The notes beneath the pieces were generated by a model. That model was not told the DNA's origin. It saw only the letters and a program-made list of their open reading frames with translations, and did not search any database. From NCBI GenBank assembly GCA_903889445.1, contig CAISXF010000030.1:1-35473 (forward strand): a stretch of DNA of 35,473 bases. The letters are read 5' to 3'. This document shows positions 8,923 to 18,011 of the stretch, one piece after another; positions within the stretch are counted from its first letter, which is position 1, and every line of letters begins with the position of its first letter. The position numbers and the translations under genes are program-made. The stretch comes from an uncultured Pseudomonadota bacterium. Its GTDB lineage: Bacteria > Pseudomonadota > Gammaproteobacteria > Methylococcales > Methylomonadaceae.

Positions 8923-10578
8923 ATGATTAAAGTATGGTTTAAAAGTGGTAGTCCGTGGATTTGGCTGAATGCCGCCGCCGTCAGTACCTGTTTGATTATG
9001 GTGATTGGCGTGCTGGGCTTAGTGGCGGTGCGTGGCGCAGGACATTTTTGGGCATCGCCCATTGTGTCGCTGAATTATCAAGAAGATGATGGACAAGTGA
9101 AAACCATTATTGGTGAACACATTGACACCACCGTCACGCCTGCGGTGATGGCGAAATCGACCGGTTTCACGATGGCAGATAACGAGGATGTTTTGATTCA
9201 ATATCTAATCAAAACGGGGAATCGTGATTTGACCGGTTCCGATTTTCGTTGGATTCAAGAACGTCACGTTAAAGCGCAAACTGAACCCGCTAATTTGATT
9301 GTCGTGGAGCGTCGTGAATGGGGTAATTTTTACGGACAACTTGCCGCCGTCAAAGAAGGCGATAAAGTGATTGCAACGGGCGAACAAGCCTGGACGGTGT
9401 TGCAAGAACGTTTGAACGTGGCACTAGAATTACACGAACAAATCACACACTTAGAGAAAAAAGAAGTCGGGGCGATTAACTACGGTTTTGAACAATTACG
9501 TTTGAAACAAAAAGGGTTAGAGCTTAAAAATGCTTGGAATGCTGAAACGGCGAAAGAATTTGCTGCTAAAAAAGCGGCTTACGATGTCGATTACAAGCGT
9601 TATCAAGCGCAACTGGCGGAACTTTATCAAAAAATTCGCCGCGATAGCTTGGTTGCTACGACTGAAAGTTGTGCTGAATTAGTCATTCCACTGTCAAAAG
9701 TAGTGGAAGTGACACAACCCAACAAAATGGGCGTGTTTACTAAAATAGGACATTACTTCAAAAAATTGGGTTACTTTTTAAGCGAAGATCCACGCGAAGC
9801 CAATACGGAAGGCGGTATTTTCCCTGCGATTTTCGGCACAATTATGATGGTTATCATGATGTCGATTATCGTCACGCCTTTTGGTGTAATCGCGGCGGTG
9901 TATTTGCGTGAATACGCGAAACAAGGTTTTACCACGCGCTTGATTCGGATTGCGGTGAACAATTTGGCTGGTGTTCCGTCGATTGTTTATGGCGTATTTG
10001 GTCTTGGATTTTTCGTTTACATTTTGGGCGGCAACATCGACAAATTGTTTTTCCCTGAATCGGCACCAGCTCCCGTTTTTGGTACACCAGGTTTGTTGTG
10101 GGCTTCGATTACGTTGGCGTTATTGACGTTGCCGGTCGTGATTGTTTCAACCGAAGAAGGTTTGGCGCGGGTTCCCAAAGCGATTCGTGAAGGCAGTTTG
10201 GCATTGGGTGCGACGAAAATTGAAACGCTTTGGCGTACGGTTTTACCTATGGCAAGTCCAGCGATGATGACGGGTTTGATTTTAGCAGTGGCACGGGCGG
10301 CAGGTGAAGTTGCGCCGTTAATGTTGGTGGGGGTGGTGAAACTTGCACCCACATTGCCGCTCGATGGCAATTATCCGTTTTTACATTTAGATCGTAAATT
10401 TATGCACTTAGGTTTTCATATTTACGATGTGGGTTTTCAAAGTCCAAATGTCGAAGCGGCGCGTCCATTGGTTTATGCCACGTCGTTATTGCTTGTTTTA
10501 GTTATCATTGGCTTAAATTTAGCCGCTATTCTTATTCGTAATCACTTGCGCGAAAAATACCGCGCTTTAGAAGGTTAA
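8923..10578 (+). CDS. pstA: Phosphate ABC transporter permease PstA, long form
   Basis: Second permease subunit of the phosphate importer. At 551 residues it is longer than the roughly 300 residues of E. coli PstA. The first helix is at about 12-36, followed by an extra domain to ~290 that includes a charged, probably coiled-coil stretch (about 160-235, rich in Lys/Glu/Ala/Gln). The permease core starts near residue 296 ([20 protein letters not shown]) and has [19 protein letters not shown] and the coupling loop [19 protein letters not shown]. Both PstC and PstA carry a matching large insertion after TM1, suggesting these domains pair in the periplasm. Confidence 0.94.
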   Translation: MIKVWFKSGSPWIWLNAAAVSTCLIMVIGVLGLVAVRGAGHFWASPIVSLNYQEDDGQVKTIIGEHIDTTVTPAVMAKSTGFTMADNEDVLIQYLIKTGNRDLTGSDFRWIQERHVKAQTEPANLIVVERREWGNFYGQLAAVKEGDKVIATGEQAWTVLQERLNVALELHEQITHLEKKEVGAINYGFEQLRLKQKGLELKNAWNAETAKEFAAKKAAYDVDYKRYQAQLAELYQKIRRDSLVATTESCAELVIPLSKVVEVTQPNKMGVFTKIGHYFKKLGYFLSEDPREANTEGGIFPAIFGTIMMVIMMSIIVTPFGVIAAVYLREYAKQGFTTRLIRIAVNNLAGVPSIVYGVFGLGFFVYILGGNIDKLFFPESAPAPVFGTPGLLWASITLALLTLPVVIVSTEEGLARVPKAIREGSLALGATKIETLWRTVLPMASPAMMTGLILAVARAAGEVAPLMLVGVVKLAPTLPLDGNYPFLHLDRKFMHLGFHIYDVGFQSPNVEAARPLVYATSLLLVLVIIGLNLAAILIRNHLREKYRALEG

Positions 10579-10582
10579 AATT

Positions 10583-11416
10583 ATGTCAACACCAGAACCC
10601 CGCTCGCACAGTTTTGATGCGAGTTCGATTTTACGCAACGCACACGGCAATAACGATCCCGTTGAACCGTGTATTAAAGTTGAAAATCTCAATTTGTTTT
10701 ACGGTAAAAAACAGGCGTTGCATAATGTAAATATGGAAATGCCGAAGAAAAAAGTCACGGCATATATTGGTCCGTCGGGTTGCGGTAAATCTACCTTATT
10801 GCGCTGCATTAACCGCATGAATGATTTGGTTGATAACGTCACGATTGAAGGTAGAATTTTATTGCATGACGACAACATTTACGACAAATCGGTGAACGTT
10901 GCCGCATTACGTCGTCGCATTGGAATGGTTTTTCAAAAACCGAATCCGTTTCCAAAATCTATTTTTGAAAACGTGACGTATGGTTTGCGGATTCAAGGCA
11001 TTAACGATAAACGGATTTTAGAAGAAACGGTCGAAACATCGTTACGCGGCGCAGCGTTGTGGGACGAAGTGAAAGATCGTTTAAACGACAACGCACTCGG
11101 TTTATCGGGTGGTCAACAACAACGTTTGGTGATTGCGCGTGCTATTGCGATTGCGCCAGAAGTGTTATTGCTCGACGAACCCGCTTCAGCATTAGATCCG
11201 ATTTCGACGTTGAAAATCGAAGAGTTAATTAACGAACTCAAAGAAAAATACACCATCGTCATCGTTACACACAATATGCAACAAGCCGCGCGAGTCTCCG
11301 ATTACACGGCGTTTATGTACATGGGCGAATTGATTGAAATGGGTGCAACCAGTCAATTGTTCACCAAACCCACTAAAAAACAAACCGAAGATTACATCAC
11401 CGGTCGCTACGGTTAA
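10583..11416 (+). CDS. pstB: Phosphate ABC transporter ATP-binding protein
   Basis: ATPase that drives phosphate import. In 277 residues it shows Walker [10 protein letters not shown] (63-71), Q-loop Gln118 in [10 protein letters not shown], signature LSGGQ (174-178), Walker B LLLDE (195-199) and the H-loop His230. All catalytic residues are intact. An AAGG ribosome site overlaps the end of pstA and the ATG follows four bases after the pstA stop, so the genes are co-translated. The first ~30 residues are an extension before the core fold. Confidence 0.97.
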   Translation: MSTPEPRSHSFDASSILRNAHGNNDPVEPCIKVENLNLFYGKKQALHNVNMEMPKKKVTAYIGPSGCGKSTLLRCINRMNDLVDNVTIEGRILLHDDNIYDKSVNVAALRRRIGMVFQKPNPFPKSIFENVTYGLRIQGINDKRILEETVETSLRGAALWDEVKDRLNDNALGLSGGQQQRLVIARAIAIAPEVLLLDEPASALDPISTLKIEELINELKEKYTIVIVTHNMQQAARVSDYTAFMYMGELIEMGATSQLFTKPTKKQTEDYITGRYG

Positions 11417-11429
11417 TCAGGAAAAGATA

Positions 11430-11831
11430 ATGGATAAATTTAATACCGCTCATCATATTTCAGGGCAATTCGATAAAGAACTGGAATCGATTCACACTAA
11501 AATTATCGAAATGGGACGATTAGTTGAACAGCAACTTTCATTGGCAATTCAAGCCTTTACGACGGGCAATGTTGAATTAGCACAGCAAGTGTTAAAGCAA
11601 GATGATTTGATCGATTCGCTTGAACAGACTATTGATGAGGATTGTGTTCGCACGATTGCGTTGCGTCAGCCAGCAGGATTTGATTTAAATCTGCTTATTT
11701 CAATCGTTAAAGTGACGAGTGAATTGGAAGGTATCGCTGCAAAAGCCGAAGGAATTGCCGACATAACGATTCAATTGAACGAAATGTTGCCTGCTGACAC
11801 TGAACAAGAGACGGATAACGATGGACAATAG
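11430..11831 (+). CDS. Half-length, degenerate PhoU-like protein (phoU1)
   Basis: 133 residues, starting at the ATG at 11430 after an AGGAAAAG ribosome site 14 bases beyond pstB; the open frame extends upstream into pstB but has no support there. It aligns without gaps to the first ~120 residues of the next gene (same TAHHIS/IAHHIS start, shared KQDD/KQDN, identical ALRQPA at 77-82). The PhoU metal motif there, ERIGD at 100-104, is replaced by EGIAA, removing the acidic ligand Asp104 and Arg101. The second three-helix bundle is absent, replaced by a short acidic tail (TEQETDNDGQ). It may be a duplicate retained as a dimerisation partner of PhoU, or a decaying copy. It overlaps phoU2 by 11 bases. 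Confidence 0.85.
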   Translation: MDKFNTAHHISGQFDKELESIHTKIIEMGRLVEQQLSLAIQAFTTGNVELAQQVLKQDDLIDSLEQTIDEDCVRTIALRQPAGFDLNLLISIVKVTSELEGIAAKAEGIADITIQLNEMLPADTEQETDNDGQ

Positions 11832-12540
11832 CAAAATAGCACATCATATTTCTGAGAACTTTAACAAAGAGTTGGAAGATATTCGCAACAAAGTGTTAAC
11901 GATGGGCGGGTTGGTTGAAGAACAAATCGAACAAGCGGTAAAAGCCTTAACAACGGGCGATATGGAACTTGCGGAATTAGTAATCAAGCAAGATAACGAC
12001 GTTGACGATTTGGAAATGGAAATTGATGCCGAATGCACGCAAATTATAGCGTTGCGTCAACCGGCGGCGTTCGATTTACGTTTATTATTGGTGGTGTTGC
12101 GCGTTATTAACGAACTGGAACGCATCGGTGATTTAGCCGAACGCATTGCGAAAATGGCAATTTATTTGTCCAACAACAGCGAAGGGCGTTTGGATCAATA
12201 TCACGAATTAGAACACATGGCGGGTTTGGTCAAAGCGATGTTGCATAGTTCGCTGGATAGTTTTGCGCGGATGTCGATTGACGGTATTACTCGTATTACC
12301 GGCAGCGATGCACAAGTGGATCGGGAATATGCCAGTATTATTCGTCAATTGATTACGCAAATGATGGAAGATCCCCGCAACATTACACGCATGTTAGATA
12401 TGTTGTGGACGGTGCGAGCGTTGGAACGCATCGGCGACCATTCGCGCTATATTTGTGAGCATTTGATTTACATGGTGAAAGGCGAAGATGTTCGTCATTT
12501 GACCCAAGCAGAACTCGAAAAGAAAATGACAAGCGTGTGA
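11821..12540 (+). CDS. phoU: Phosphate signalling protein PhoU
   Basis: Full-length 239-residue PhoU, which in the known system links the Pst transporter to the PhoR kinase and dampens phosphate uptake and Pho-regulon expression. Two tandem three-helix bundles each carry the metal motif: ERIGD (Glu100 to Asp104) and ERIGD (Glu202 to Asp206). Its ATG lies inside the end of the half-length copy, so translation is likely coupled. Last gene of the pst operon, followed by a strong terminator. Confidence 0.96.
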   Translation: MDNSKIAHHISENFNKELEDIRNKVLTMGGLVEEQIEQAVKALTTGDMELAELVIKQDNDVDDLEMEIDAECTQIIALRQPAAFDLRLLLVVLRVINELERIGDLAERIAKMAIYLSNNSEGRLDQYHELEHMAGLVKAMLHSSLDSFARMSIDGITRITGSDAQVDREYASIIRQLITQMMEDPRNITRMLDMLWTVRALERIGDHSRYICEHLIYMVKGEDVRHLTQAELEKKMTSV

Positions 12541-12554
12541 TTTTATTTTGAACG

Positions 12555-12584
12555 AAAAAAGGCACGAATATCGTGCCTTTTTTT
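12555..12584. terminator. Bidirectional Rho-independent terminator
   Basis: A GGCACGA / TCGTGCC stem (12561-12567 / 12571-12577) with a three-base loop is flanked by A6 and T7. It ends the pst-phoU operon on plus and the lipocalin-like gene on minus. Confidence 0.9.
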
Positions 12585-12591
12585 GTGAAAA

Positions 12592-12978
12592 TTACTTTTT
12601 GTCGAAGTAATAATAGCCACCGAATTTACCTTTCAAAATCATTTTGTTTTCGGTTTTTTCTACCAATGAAAAGAAATCAAGGCGACTACTTCCAACTTGA
12701 GAAACCTTTAATTTCCCTTCTTCAACATCGTAATTGACCGGAGGTTGGTCGTAGTATTTCCCTTCGCGCGGAATGTGCAGAATGGTCAATTTACCTTCTT
12801 TAAAAATCCAAGTGTCTTCGCGCGGAAGAGCTTCTTCTTTTTCGCTTGCCGTGTTTTTAGTCGATTGCAATTTCCAAGTGCCAGCGACTTCATCTTTCGA
12901 TTGCAACTCAATATCTGCAACTGCCGCACCAGAAACCGCTAAAATTAACAACATTGCCGCTTGATTCAATTTTTTCAT
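12592..12978 (-). CDS. Exported lipocalin-like small protein, function unknown
   Basis: 128 residues from the ATG at 12978, chosen because GGGA lies five bases upstream; an ATG two codons earlier has no room for that site. A signal peptide (MKKLNQ, hydrophobic core, GAAVA with cleavage near residue 21) indicates export. The mature part is beta-rich, with VAGTWKLQS at its start and alternating strand-like segments to a Tyr-rich end (GGYYYF), as in lipocalin-like domains. No catalytic motif is visible. It sits alone between the pst terminator and the divergent GNAT-nitrilase gene. Confidence 0.8.
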   Translation of the reverse strand: MKKLNQAAMLLILAVSGAAVADIELQSKDEVAGTWKLQSTKNTASEKEEALPREDTWIFKEGKLTILHIPREGKYYDQPPVNYDVEEGKLKVSQVGSSRLDFFSLVEKTENKMILKGKFGGYYYFDKK

Positions 12979-13168
12979 ATTCATCCCACATTCTGGTTAA
13001 ACAATAGATTCGCTTAACATCGAGGCTGATTATGCGCCGGAATCGGTTCAACAAACAACATTTTGTTTGGCAAAACAATTTTATGCGACGGGTGATTCAA
13101 TCCTGTGTAAATTCAATGTTTTTTTGTGTCACTGTTTTGTCAAAAACAATCATTACAATTCAAAGACT

Positions 13169-14701
13169 ATGAAAAAAATTAAACCTAAAAAACACAAATT
13201 ATTGCTCCGCAATTTAACGCTTGATGATTACGATAATCTAGCAGTATTGATGGAACACGTTTACGATAATCTCGGTGGCGCGTGGAAAAAAGATCAGTAT
13301 GTCTCCCAAATTACTCGTTTCGCGCAAGGACAGATTGTCATTGAAGATAATGGCGTATTAGTCGCCGCCGCGTTGAGTATGGTGGTGGATTACTATCGTT
13401 TTGGCGATGTGCATACTTACGCACAAATTACCGGCGAAGGTTATTTAACCAATCACGACCCTGACGGCGATACGTTGTATGGGGTGGATATTTTTGTTCA
13501 TCCAAAATATCGAGGGCTGCGATTGGGACGACGACTTTACGACGCCCGAAAAGAATTGTGTCGTAACTTGAATTTACGCCGATTTATCGCAGGTGGTCGG
13601 ATTCCAGGCTATGCAAAATACGCCGAAAATTTAACGCCAGTGCGCTACATTGAAGAAGTGAAAAGTCGTGAAATTTTTGATTCGGTGTTGTCGTTCCAAT
13701 TAGCGAATGGCTTTCACGTTCGGAAATTATTGACCAATTATTTGCCGATTGATAAAGAATCTCACGGTTTTGCGACGTTGTTGGAATGGGTAAATTTGGA
13801 TTATATTGATACGCTGCCAACTGTTGGCGCGTCTAAAAAAAATGTGGTTCGTTTAGGTGTGGTTCAGTGGCAAATGCGGACGTTGGTCAGCGTGGAAGAA
13901 TTATTAAAACACGCTGAATTTTTTATTGATGCCGTATCGGGTTATCACGCGGATTTTGTGTTATTTCCTGAATACATGAGTGCGCCGTTGATGGGTTTGT
14001 TCAACGACAAACATCCGCCCGATGCCATTCGCGCCCTCGCCGGTTTTAGTCGTGATATTCGTAATGGTTTACTTGAAATGGCGATGTCGTATAACATCAA
14101 CATTATTGCGGGTTCGCTGCCTGAATATAGCAATCACGAGCTTTACAACGTGTCTTGGTTATTGCGGCGCGACGGGACTTTTGAAGCGCAATATAAAATT
14201 CATGTCACGAATGACGAGGTGACGTGTTGGGGCGTAAAAGGCGGCGATGCGTTAAAAGTATTCGACACGGATTGCGGTAAAATTGCGGTGTTGGTGTGTT
14301 TCGATTCTGAATTCCCTGAGTTGGCACGATTAGCCGCATTACAAGGCGCACAAATTATTTTTGTGCCGTTTTGGACAGACACCAAAAATGCCTATTTGCG
14401 CGTGCGATATTGTTCACAAGCTCGCGCGATTGAAAATGAATGTTTTGTTGCCATTACTGGCAGCGTGGGGAATTTACCGCACGCCGAAAATATGGATATT
14501 CAATACGCCCAAGCGGCGATTTTTAGCCCGAGTGATTTTTCATTTGCACACGATGCAATTTTAGCGGAAGCCACGCCAAATACCGAAATGACGTTAATTG
14601 CTGATGTGAATTTAGATTTATTAAAACAGGTACGAACACGCGGCGCAGCACAAAATTTAGCCAAACGCCGTGAAGATTTGTATCGCTTAGAGTGGTTTTA
14701 A
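13169..14701 (+). CDS. GNAT acetyltransferase fused to nitrilase-family amidohydrolase (YhcX-like)
   Basis: 510 residues from the ATG at 13169 (an earlier in-frame start would add a Cys/His-rich stretch with no family match). Residues ~10-190 are a GNAT domain with the acetyl-CoA loop RGLRLG (115-120). Residues ~226-500 are a carbon-nitrogen hydrolase with the triad Glu268 (LFPEYM), Lys343 (QYKIHV) and Cys377 (VLVCFDSEFPE), all present. The same two-domain order occurs in B. subtilis YhcX and relatives, which lack a firm substrate. An amide hydrolysis coupled to N-acylation is plausible but inferred. It is followed after 11 bases by sixA. Confidence 0.92.
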   Translation: MKKIKPKKHKLLLRNLTLDDYDNLAVLMEHVYDNLGGAWKKDQYVSQITRFAQGQIVIEDNGVLVAAALSMVVDYYRFGDVHTYAQITGEGYLTNHDPDGDTLYGVDIFVHPKYRGLRLGRRLYDARKELCRNLNLRRFIAGGRIPGYAKYAENLTPVRYIEEVKSREIFDSVLSFQLANGFHVRKLLTNYLPIDKESHGFATLLEWVNLDYIDTLPTVGASKKNVVRLGVVQWQMRTLVSVEELLKHAEFFIDAVSGYHADFVLFPEYMSAPLMGLFNDKHPPDAIRALAGFSRDIRNGLLEMAMSYNINIIAGSLPEYSNHELYNVSWLLRRDGTFEAQYKIHVTNDEVTCWGVKGGDALKVFDTDCGKIAVLVCFDSEFPELARLAALQGAQIIFVPFWTDTKNAYLRVRYCSQARAIENECFVAITGSVGNLPHAENMDIQYAQAAIFSPSDFSFAHDAILAEATPNTEMTLIADVNLDLLKQVRTRGAAQNLAKRREDLYRLEWF

Positions 14702-14712
14702 AAGGGAAAATT

Positions 14713-15222
14713 ATGAAAGAATTATGGTTACTTCGGCACGCAAAATCCGATCGAAACATCGATGTAAGTGATATAAAACGCCCACTCAAAAAACATGGCA
14801 AACGTGATGCTCAAAATATCGGTGCGTGGTTGAAAATGCAGCATTTATTTCCTGATGTGCTGTTGAGTTCGTCCGCTAAACGGGCAATTGATACCGCGCG
14901 AATTGTTCATCAAGAATTAGGTGTCGCCAATTTAGTGATTCAAGAGGATGCGCGATTATATGCGACCGATATTGAACAATTAAAAGCCGTATTGGCGAGT
15001 TGTTCAGAATCGGCGAAACAGGTTTTATTAGTCGGGCATAATCCAGAATTGGAAAATCTGCTTATTCATTTGGTCGGCAATGCGGCGTTGCCGGATGCTG
15101 AAAAATTATTACCCACTTCTGCATTGGCGCGATTATCGTGGAAAGGTGCGTGGGCAGATTTGCATAAAGACTGCGCTCAATTACAGTCGATAATTTATGC
15201 TAAATCGTTATTAAACGAATAA
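14713..15222 (+). CDS. sixA: SixA-family phosphohistidine phosphatase
   Basis: 169-residue histidine-phosphatase (phosphoglycerate-mutase-like) protein. The catalytic RHA motif is in LWLLRHAKSDR (Arg8, His9) and the second active-site His is in LLVGHNPELENLL. The length matches SixA, which removes phosphate from phosphohistidine in signalling proteins such as the PTS-Ntr system. The ATG at 14713 is preferred over 14692 because AGGGA sits at the right distance and the longer form adds seven residues that overlap the previous gene. It lies 12 bases before the CHAD gene. Confidence 0.9.
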   Translation: MKELWLLRHAKSDRNIDVSDIKRPLKKHGKRDAQNIGAWLKMQHLFPDVLLSSSAKRAIDTARIVHQELGVANLVIQEDARLYATDIEQLKAVLASCSESAKQVLLVGHNPELENLLIHLVGNAALPDAEKLLPTSALARLSWKGAWADLHKDCAQLQSIIYAKSLLNE

Positions 15223-15234
15223 CAGGGTCAGAAA

Positions 15235-16173
15235 ATGTCTACGATTGGTTTACAACCCACGCAATCGCTCGCGGAATCGGGTCGAAAAGTATTTGTCCAT
15301 CATTTTCATGATTTTTTAAAATATGAGGATGGCGTGCGTTTAGGTGAAAATAGTGAAGACGTGCATGATATGCGGGTCGCGTCGCGCCGAATGCTGGCAA
15401 CGCTTCGCATTTTTGAACGTGGCTTTAAGCCGAATGCCTTGAAATCACTGAAACGCGGTTTAAGAAAAACGACTCAAGCCTTGGGTTTGGTGCGAGACTT
15501 TGATGTATTTATTGAAAGTCTCGCGGCTTATCAGCAAGAACAACCTTCCGATAGCCAGTCAGAACTCAAGTCATTATTCGATTATTGTGAACTTCAACGT
15601 GACCGCGCTAGAACTAAAATGTTGGCATATTTAGAGAGTGAAGCGTACAAAAAATTTAAGGTGGAAACCACGCATTTGCTGAAAAAAGAACGCCAGGGGA
15701 AAAATTTTCCTCTTTCTACGACCAAAAAACCGATTCCTTACCAAATCCGCCACGTTGCGCCGGTGTTAATTTATAGCCGTTATGAAGCTGTTTGCGCGTA
15801 TGAACCTTTTTTAACTAACGCTGACGCGGAATTATTGCATCAACTTCGTCTTGATTTTAAACATTTTCGTTATGTCTTAGAAAACTTTCAAGAACTTTTA
15901 GGCAATGAAGGGACGATAGTTATTGAGGAACTTAAACAAATGCAAACCTATTTGGGCGACCTAAATGATGCTCAATTTGCAGGGCAGTTTGTAGAGCATT
16001 TTCTAAAAAAAGTCGCGACGACTGATGTCAAAAAATCTCCCGCAATAAAAAGCTACTTAAACGATAACGTCATGAAACGCGAACAACTTGTGGCGGCATT
16101 TCCGAATGAGTGGCATCAATTTAATTCCACTAAATTACGGTATCATTTGGCTTTGGCGATTTCCGTTTTGTAA
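15235..16173 (+). CDS. CHAD-domain protein
   Basis: 312-residue helical, strongly basic protein of the CHAD family. The conserved EDVHDMRVASRRMLATLRIF stretch (His44, Arg47, Arg51, Arg52) and the C-terminal LHQLRLDFKHFRYVLENF repeat of that pattern are both present, giving the two four-helix halves. CHAD proteins bind inorganic polyphosphate and are often paired with CYTH or SixA proteins; here SixA is directly upstream. There is no CYTH domain in this protein. Its stop overlaps the CDF transporter start by one base (TAATG). Confidence 0.9.
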   Translation: MSTIGLQPTQSLAESGRKVFVHHFHDFLKYEDGVRLGENSEDVHDMRVASRRMLATLRIFERGFKPNALKSLKRGLRKTTQALGLVRDFDVFIESLAAYQQEQPSDSQSELKSLFDYCELQRDRARTKMLAYLESEAYKKFKVETTHLLKKERQGKNFPLSTTKKPIPYQIRHVAPVLIYSRYEAVCAYEPFLTNADAELLHQLRLDFKHFRYVLENFQELLGNEGTIVIEELKQMQTYLGDLNDAQFAGQFVEHFLKKVATTDVKKSPAIKSYLNDNVMKREQLVAAFPNEWHQFNSTKLRYHLALAISVL

Positions 16174-17126
16174 TGAAAACTCAGCAAAAATCACTGGCAT
16201 TTTACGGGTGGTTGTCGATTGCGGCAGCCATTTCGACGATTGGGCTAAAAAGTTATGCGTATTGGCTGACGGATTCAGTCGGTTTGTTGTCGGATGCGCT
16301 GGAATCGGTTATTAATTTGGTGGCGGCAGTGATTATGTTAATCGTGCTGCACATTTCGGCTCGTCCGCCGGATGAGGGGCATCCTTATGGGCATGAAAAA
16401 ATTGAGTATTTTTCGAGCGGCGCCGAAGGCGTTATGATTTTATTCGCGGCAATTTGCATTGCGATGACCGCGAGGGAGCGATTGTACAATCCGCAACCCT
16501 TGCAACAGCTCGATGTGGGGATTGCAATTTCAGTATTCGCGTCGCTAATCAATCTTGTGGTGGCGAAAGTTTTAATGAGCGCCGGAAAACGTTATCGCTC
16601 GATTACGTTGGAATCGGACGGCAAACATTTAATGACCGACGTGTGGACAACGGTCGGTATTTTGCTTGGGATTGCGGTGATTTTTGTCGCCAATTCTTTT
16701 GAAGAAAGTGTCAATGTTGCGAAGCAATTAGGATTAAACGGTTGGGAAATTCTCGATCCCATCATCGCTATTTTGGTTGCCATCAATATCATGTGGGTCG
16801 GTCTGCAATTGATACGGCGCACGGTTTCGGGTTTGATGGATGCAGCATTAGCGGAAAATGAACAAGCGGCGATTGTTGAAATACTAGAACAATTTGTCGT
16901 ATCAGATAGCATCGATTATCACGCATTACGAACTCGTTACGCAGGGGCGCGACGTTTTATGTCGGTGCATATTTTAGTGCCTGGTAATTGGACAGTGCAG
17001 CAAGGTCATGACGTAGTGGAATTTATTGAACAACACATCACGACCCTTTTTGACAATATCGACATCGACATTCACCTCGAACCGATTGAAGACTGTGCGT
17101 CGTTTCGGCACCTAAACAACAGTTAA
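16173..17126 (+). CDS. Cation diffusion facilitator (CDF) family metal transporter
   Basis: 317-residue inner-membrane antiporter for divalent metals (Zn, Fe, Mn, Co or Ni cannot be distinguished here). About six hydrophobic helices are seen. TM2 carries SVGLLSDALESVINL and TM5 carries HLMTDVWTT (HxxxD), the metal-site positions of the family; HPYGHEKIEYFSS follows TM2 as usual. The cytoplasmic C-terminal domain ends with DIDIHLEPIE. It is translationally coupled to the CHAD gene, suggesting shared expression, possibly linking metal and polyphosphate handling (inference). Its stop interlocks with that of the convergent gene. Confidence 0.93.
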   Translation: MKTQQKSLAFYGWLSIAAAISTIGLKSYAYWLTDSVGLLSDALESVINLVAAVIMLIVLHISARPPDEGHPYGHEKIEYFSSGAEGVMILFAAICIAMTARERLYNPQPLQQLDVGIAISVFASLINLVVAKVLMSAGKRYRSITLESDGKHLMTDVWTTVGILLGIAVIFVANSFEESVNVAKQLGLNGWEILDPIIAILVAINIMWVGLQLIRRTVSGLMDAALAENEQAAIVEILEQFVVSDSIDYHALRTRYAGARRFMSVHILVPGNWTVQQGHDVVEFIEQHITTLFDNIDIDIHLEPIEDCASFRHLNNS

Positions 17127-17614
17127 AGTTGCATGGGTGTAAACAAAACCCGCTCGTGTTGCGTAAGCGTTTCAACAAATTTTTTCAATTCTTCAATCTG
17201 ACTAATGGTGCTGATAACTTGTATTTTGTTTCGAATAGCCTCGTCGGTAAACAACCCGTGAAACAAATAATCCACGTTCACTTCGATAACACTCCGCAGA
17301 AAGGGCAACGAACAACAATCGTGCATCGACGCTTTATTTTTGCTGACTTCAATCATATTCAGTTTAGCTTGAATTAAGCACTCTTCTAGCACAAAGGCTT
17401 CGTCAATGATTGGCAATTTTTTATTATCGATGGCACTCCGAAATAGAATTTCCATTGGAATCAACTTCGCTTTTTTGCCTTTAAAAATGGCAATTAAAAA
17501 ACTTTCACCGTGTATTTCGTTATCATTTAACCGACTCGCCGCACAAATCGCATACGAAGGAAAAGAAGATAAATTGGACTCGATTGAAAATAATTTCACG
17601 TTTTTTACTTTCAT
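17123..17614 (-). CDS. Hypothetical protein, 163 residues
   Basis: I do not recognise this family. The ATG at 17614 has AAGG seven bases upstream. The protein has no signal peptide or membrane segment, is mixed in predicted structure, and has a CC pair in the middle (MHDCCSLPF) and a helical, charged C-terminal third (IEELKKFVETL). It follows the 67-residue gene by 15 bases, so the two form an operon. Its stop shares TTAA with the convergent CDF transporter stop. Codon use is somewhat more AT-rich than in its neighbours, compatible with transfer but not proof. Not annotated beyond hypothetical. Confidence 0.7.
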   Translation of the reverse strand: MKVKNVKLFSIESNLSSFPSYAICAASRLNDNEIHGESFLIAIFKGKKAKLIPMEILFRSAIDNKKLPIIDEAFVLEECLIQAKLNMIEVSKNKASMHDCCSLPFLRSVIEVNVDYLFHGLFTDEAIRNKIQVISTISQIEELKKFVETLTQHERVLFTPMQL

Positions 17615-17629
17615 AACAATACCTTGAGA

Positions 17630-17833
17630 TTAAATGTAAGCACGCACATAATTGTGGGCAAAGTGATGAATCGGCATTTGATGCTGTTGAAATTCTTGGT
17701 ACGCACTATTTACATCTAGCGGTGTAATGTGTGCGTAAATGCCAAATCCGGTTTGTTTAAGAAATTCATCGCTTAATGCGTCCATGAATTGTTGCCACAA
17801 AGAATCGTCGCTTCTATCGTATTCAATAGTCAT
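17630..17833 (-). CDS. Hypothetical small protein, 67 residues
   Basis: Unrecognised. It starts at the ATG at 17833 with a good AAGAAGG site eight bases upstream, which supports translation. The protein is acidic at the start (IEYDRSDDSLWQQF) and has several His near the end (HQMPIHHFAHNY). First gene of a two-gene minus-strand unit with the 163-residue gene; the small-then-larger order resembles toxin-antitoxin layout, but neither protein shows such a fold by eye. Confidence 0.65.
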   Translation of the reverse strand: MTIEYDRSDDSLWQQFMDALSDEFLKQTGFGIYAHITPLDVNSAYQEFQQHQMPIHHFAHNYVRAYI

Positions 17834-18011
17834 TTGTTTAGCCTTCTTGTTGTCTAAAAATAAAGTTAAAGATTAACGATTTTTTGTTGCGATAACGTGT
17901 CAATTTCATGTGTTTTGTGTGACGTAGTTAATTTCATAACGGCGGTTACTTTTGTTTAGCTGAATTTTCAGTCACAATGTTGCTTTTTATTATTAACCTG
18001 AGTTGAAAATC

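Noticed and set aside
13052-13069. 7-bp inverted repeat CAAACAA / TTGTTTG upstream of the GNAT-nitrilase gene
   Set aside because: Short and AT-rich with no T-run or promoter alignment; may be an operator but not supportable alone.
17834-18011. Divergent region between the unknown genes and the ASCH gene, searched for promoters
   Set aside because: Only weak AT-rich -10-like sequences with poor -35 matches; no confident promoter.
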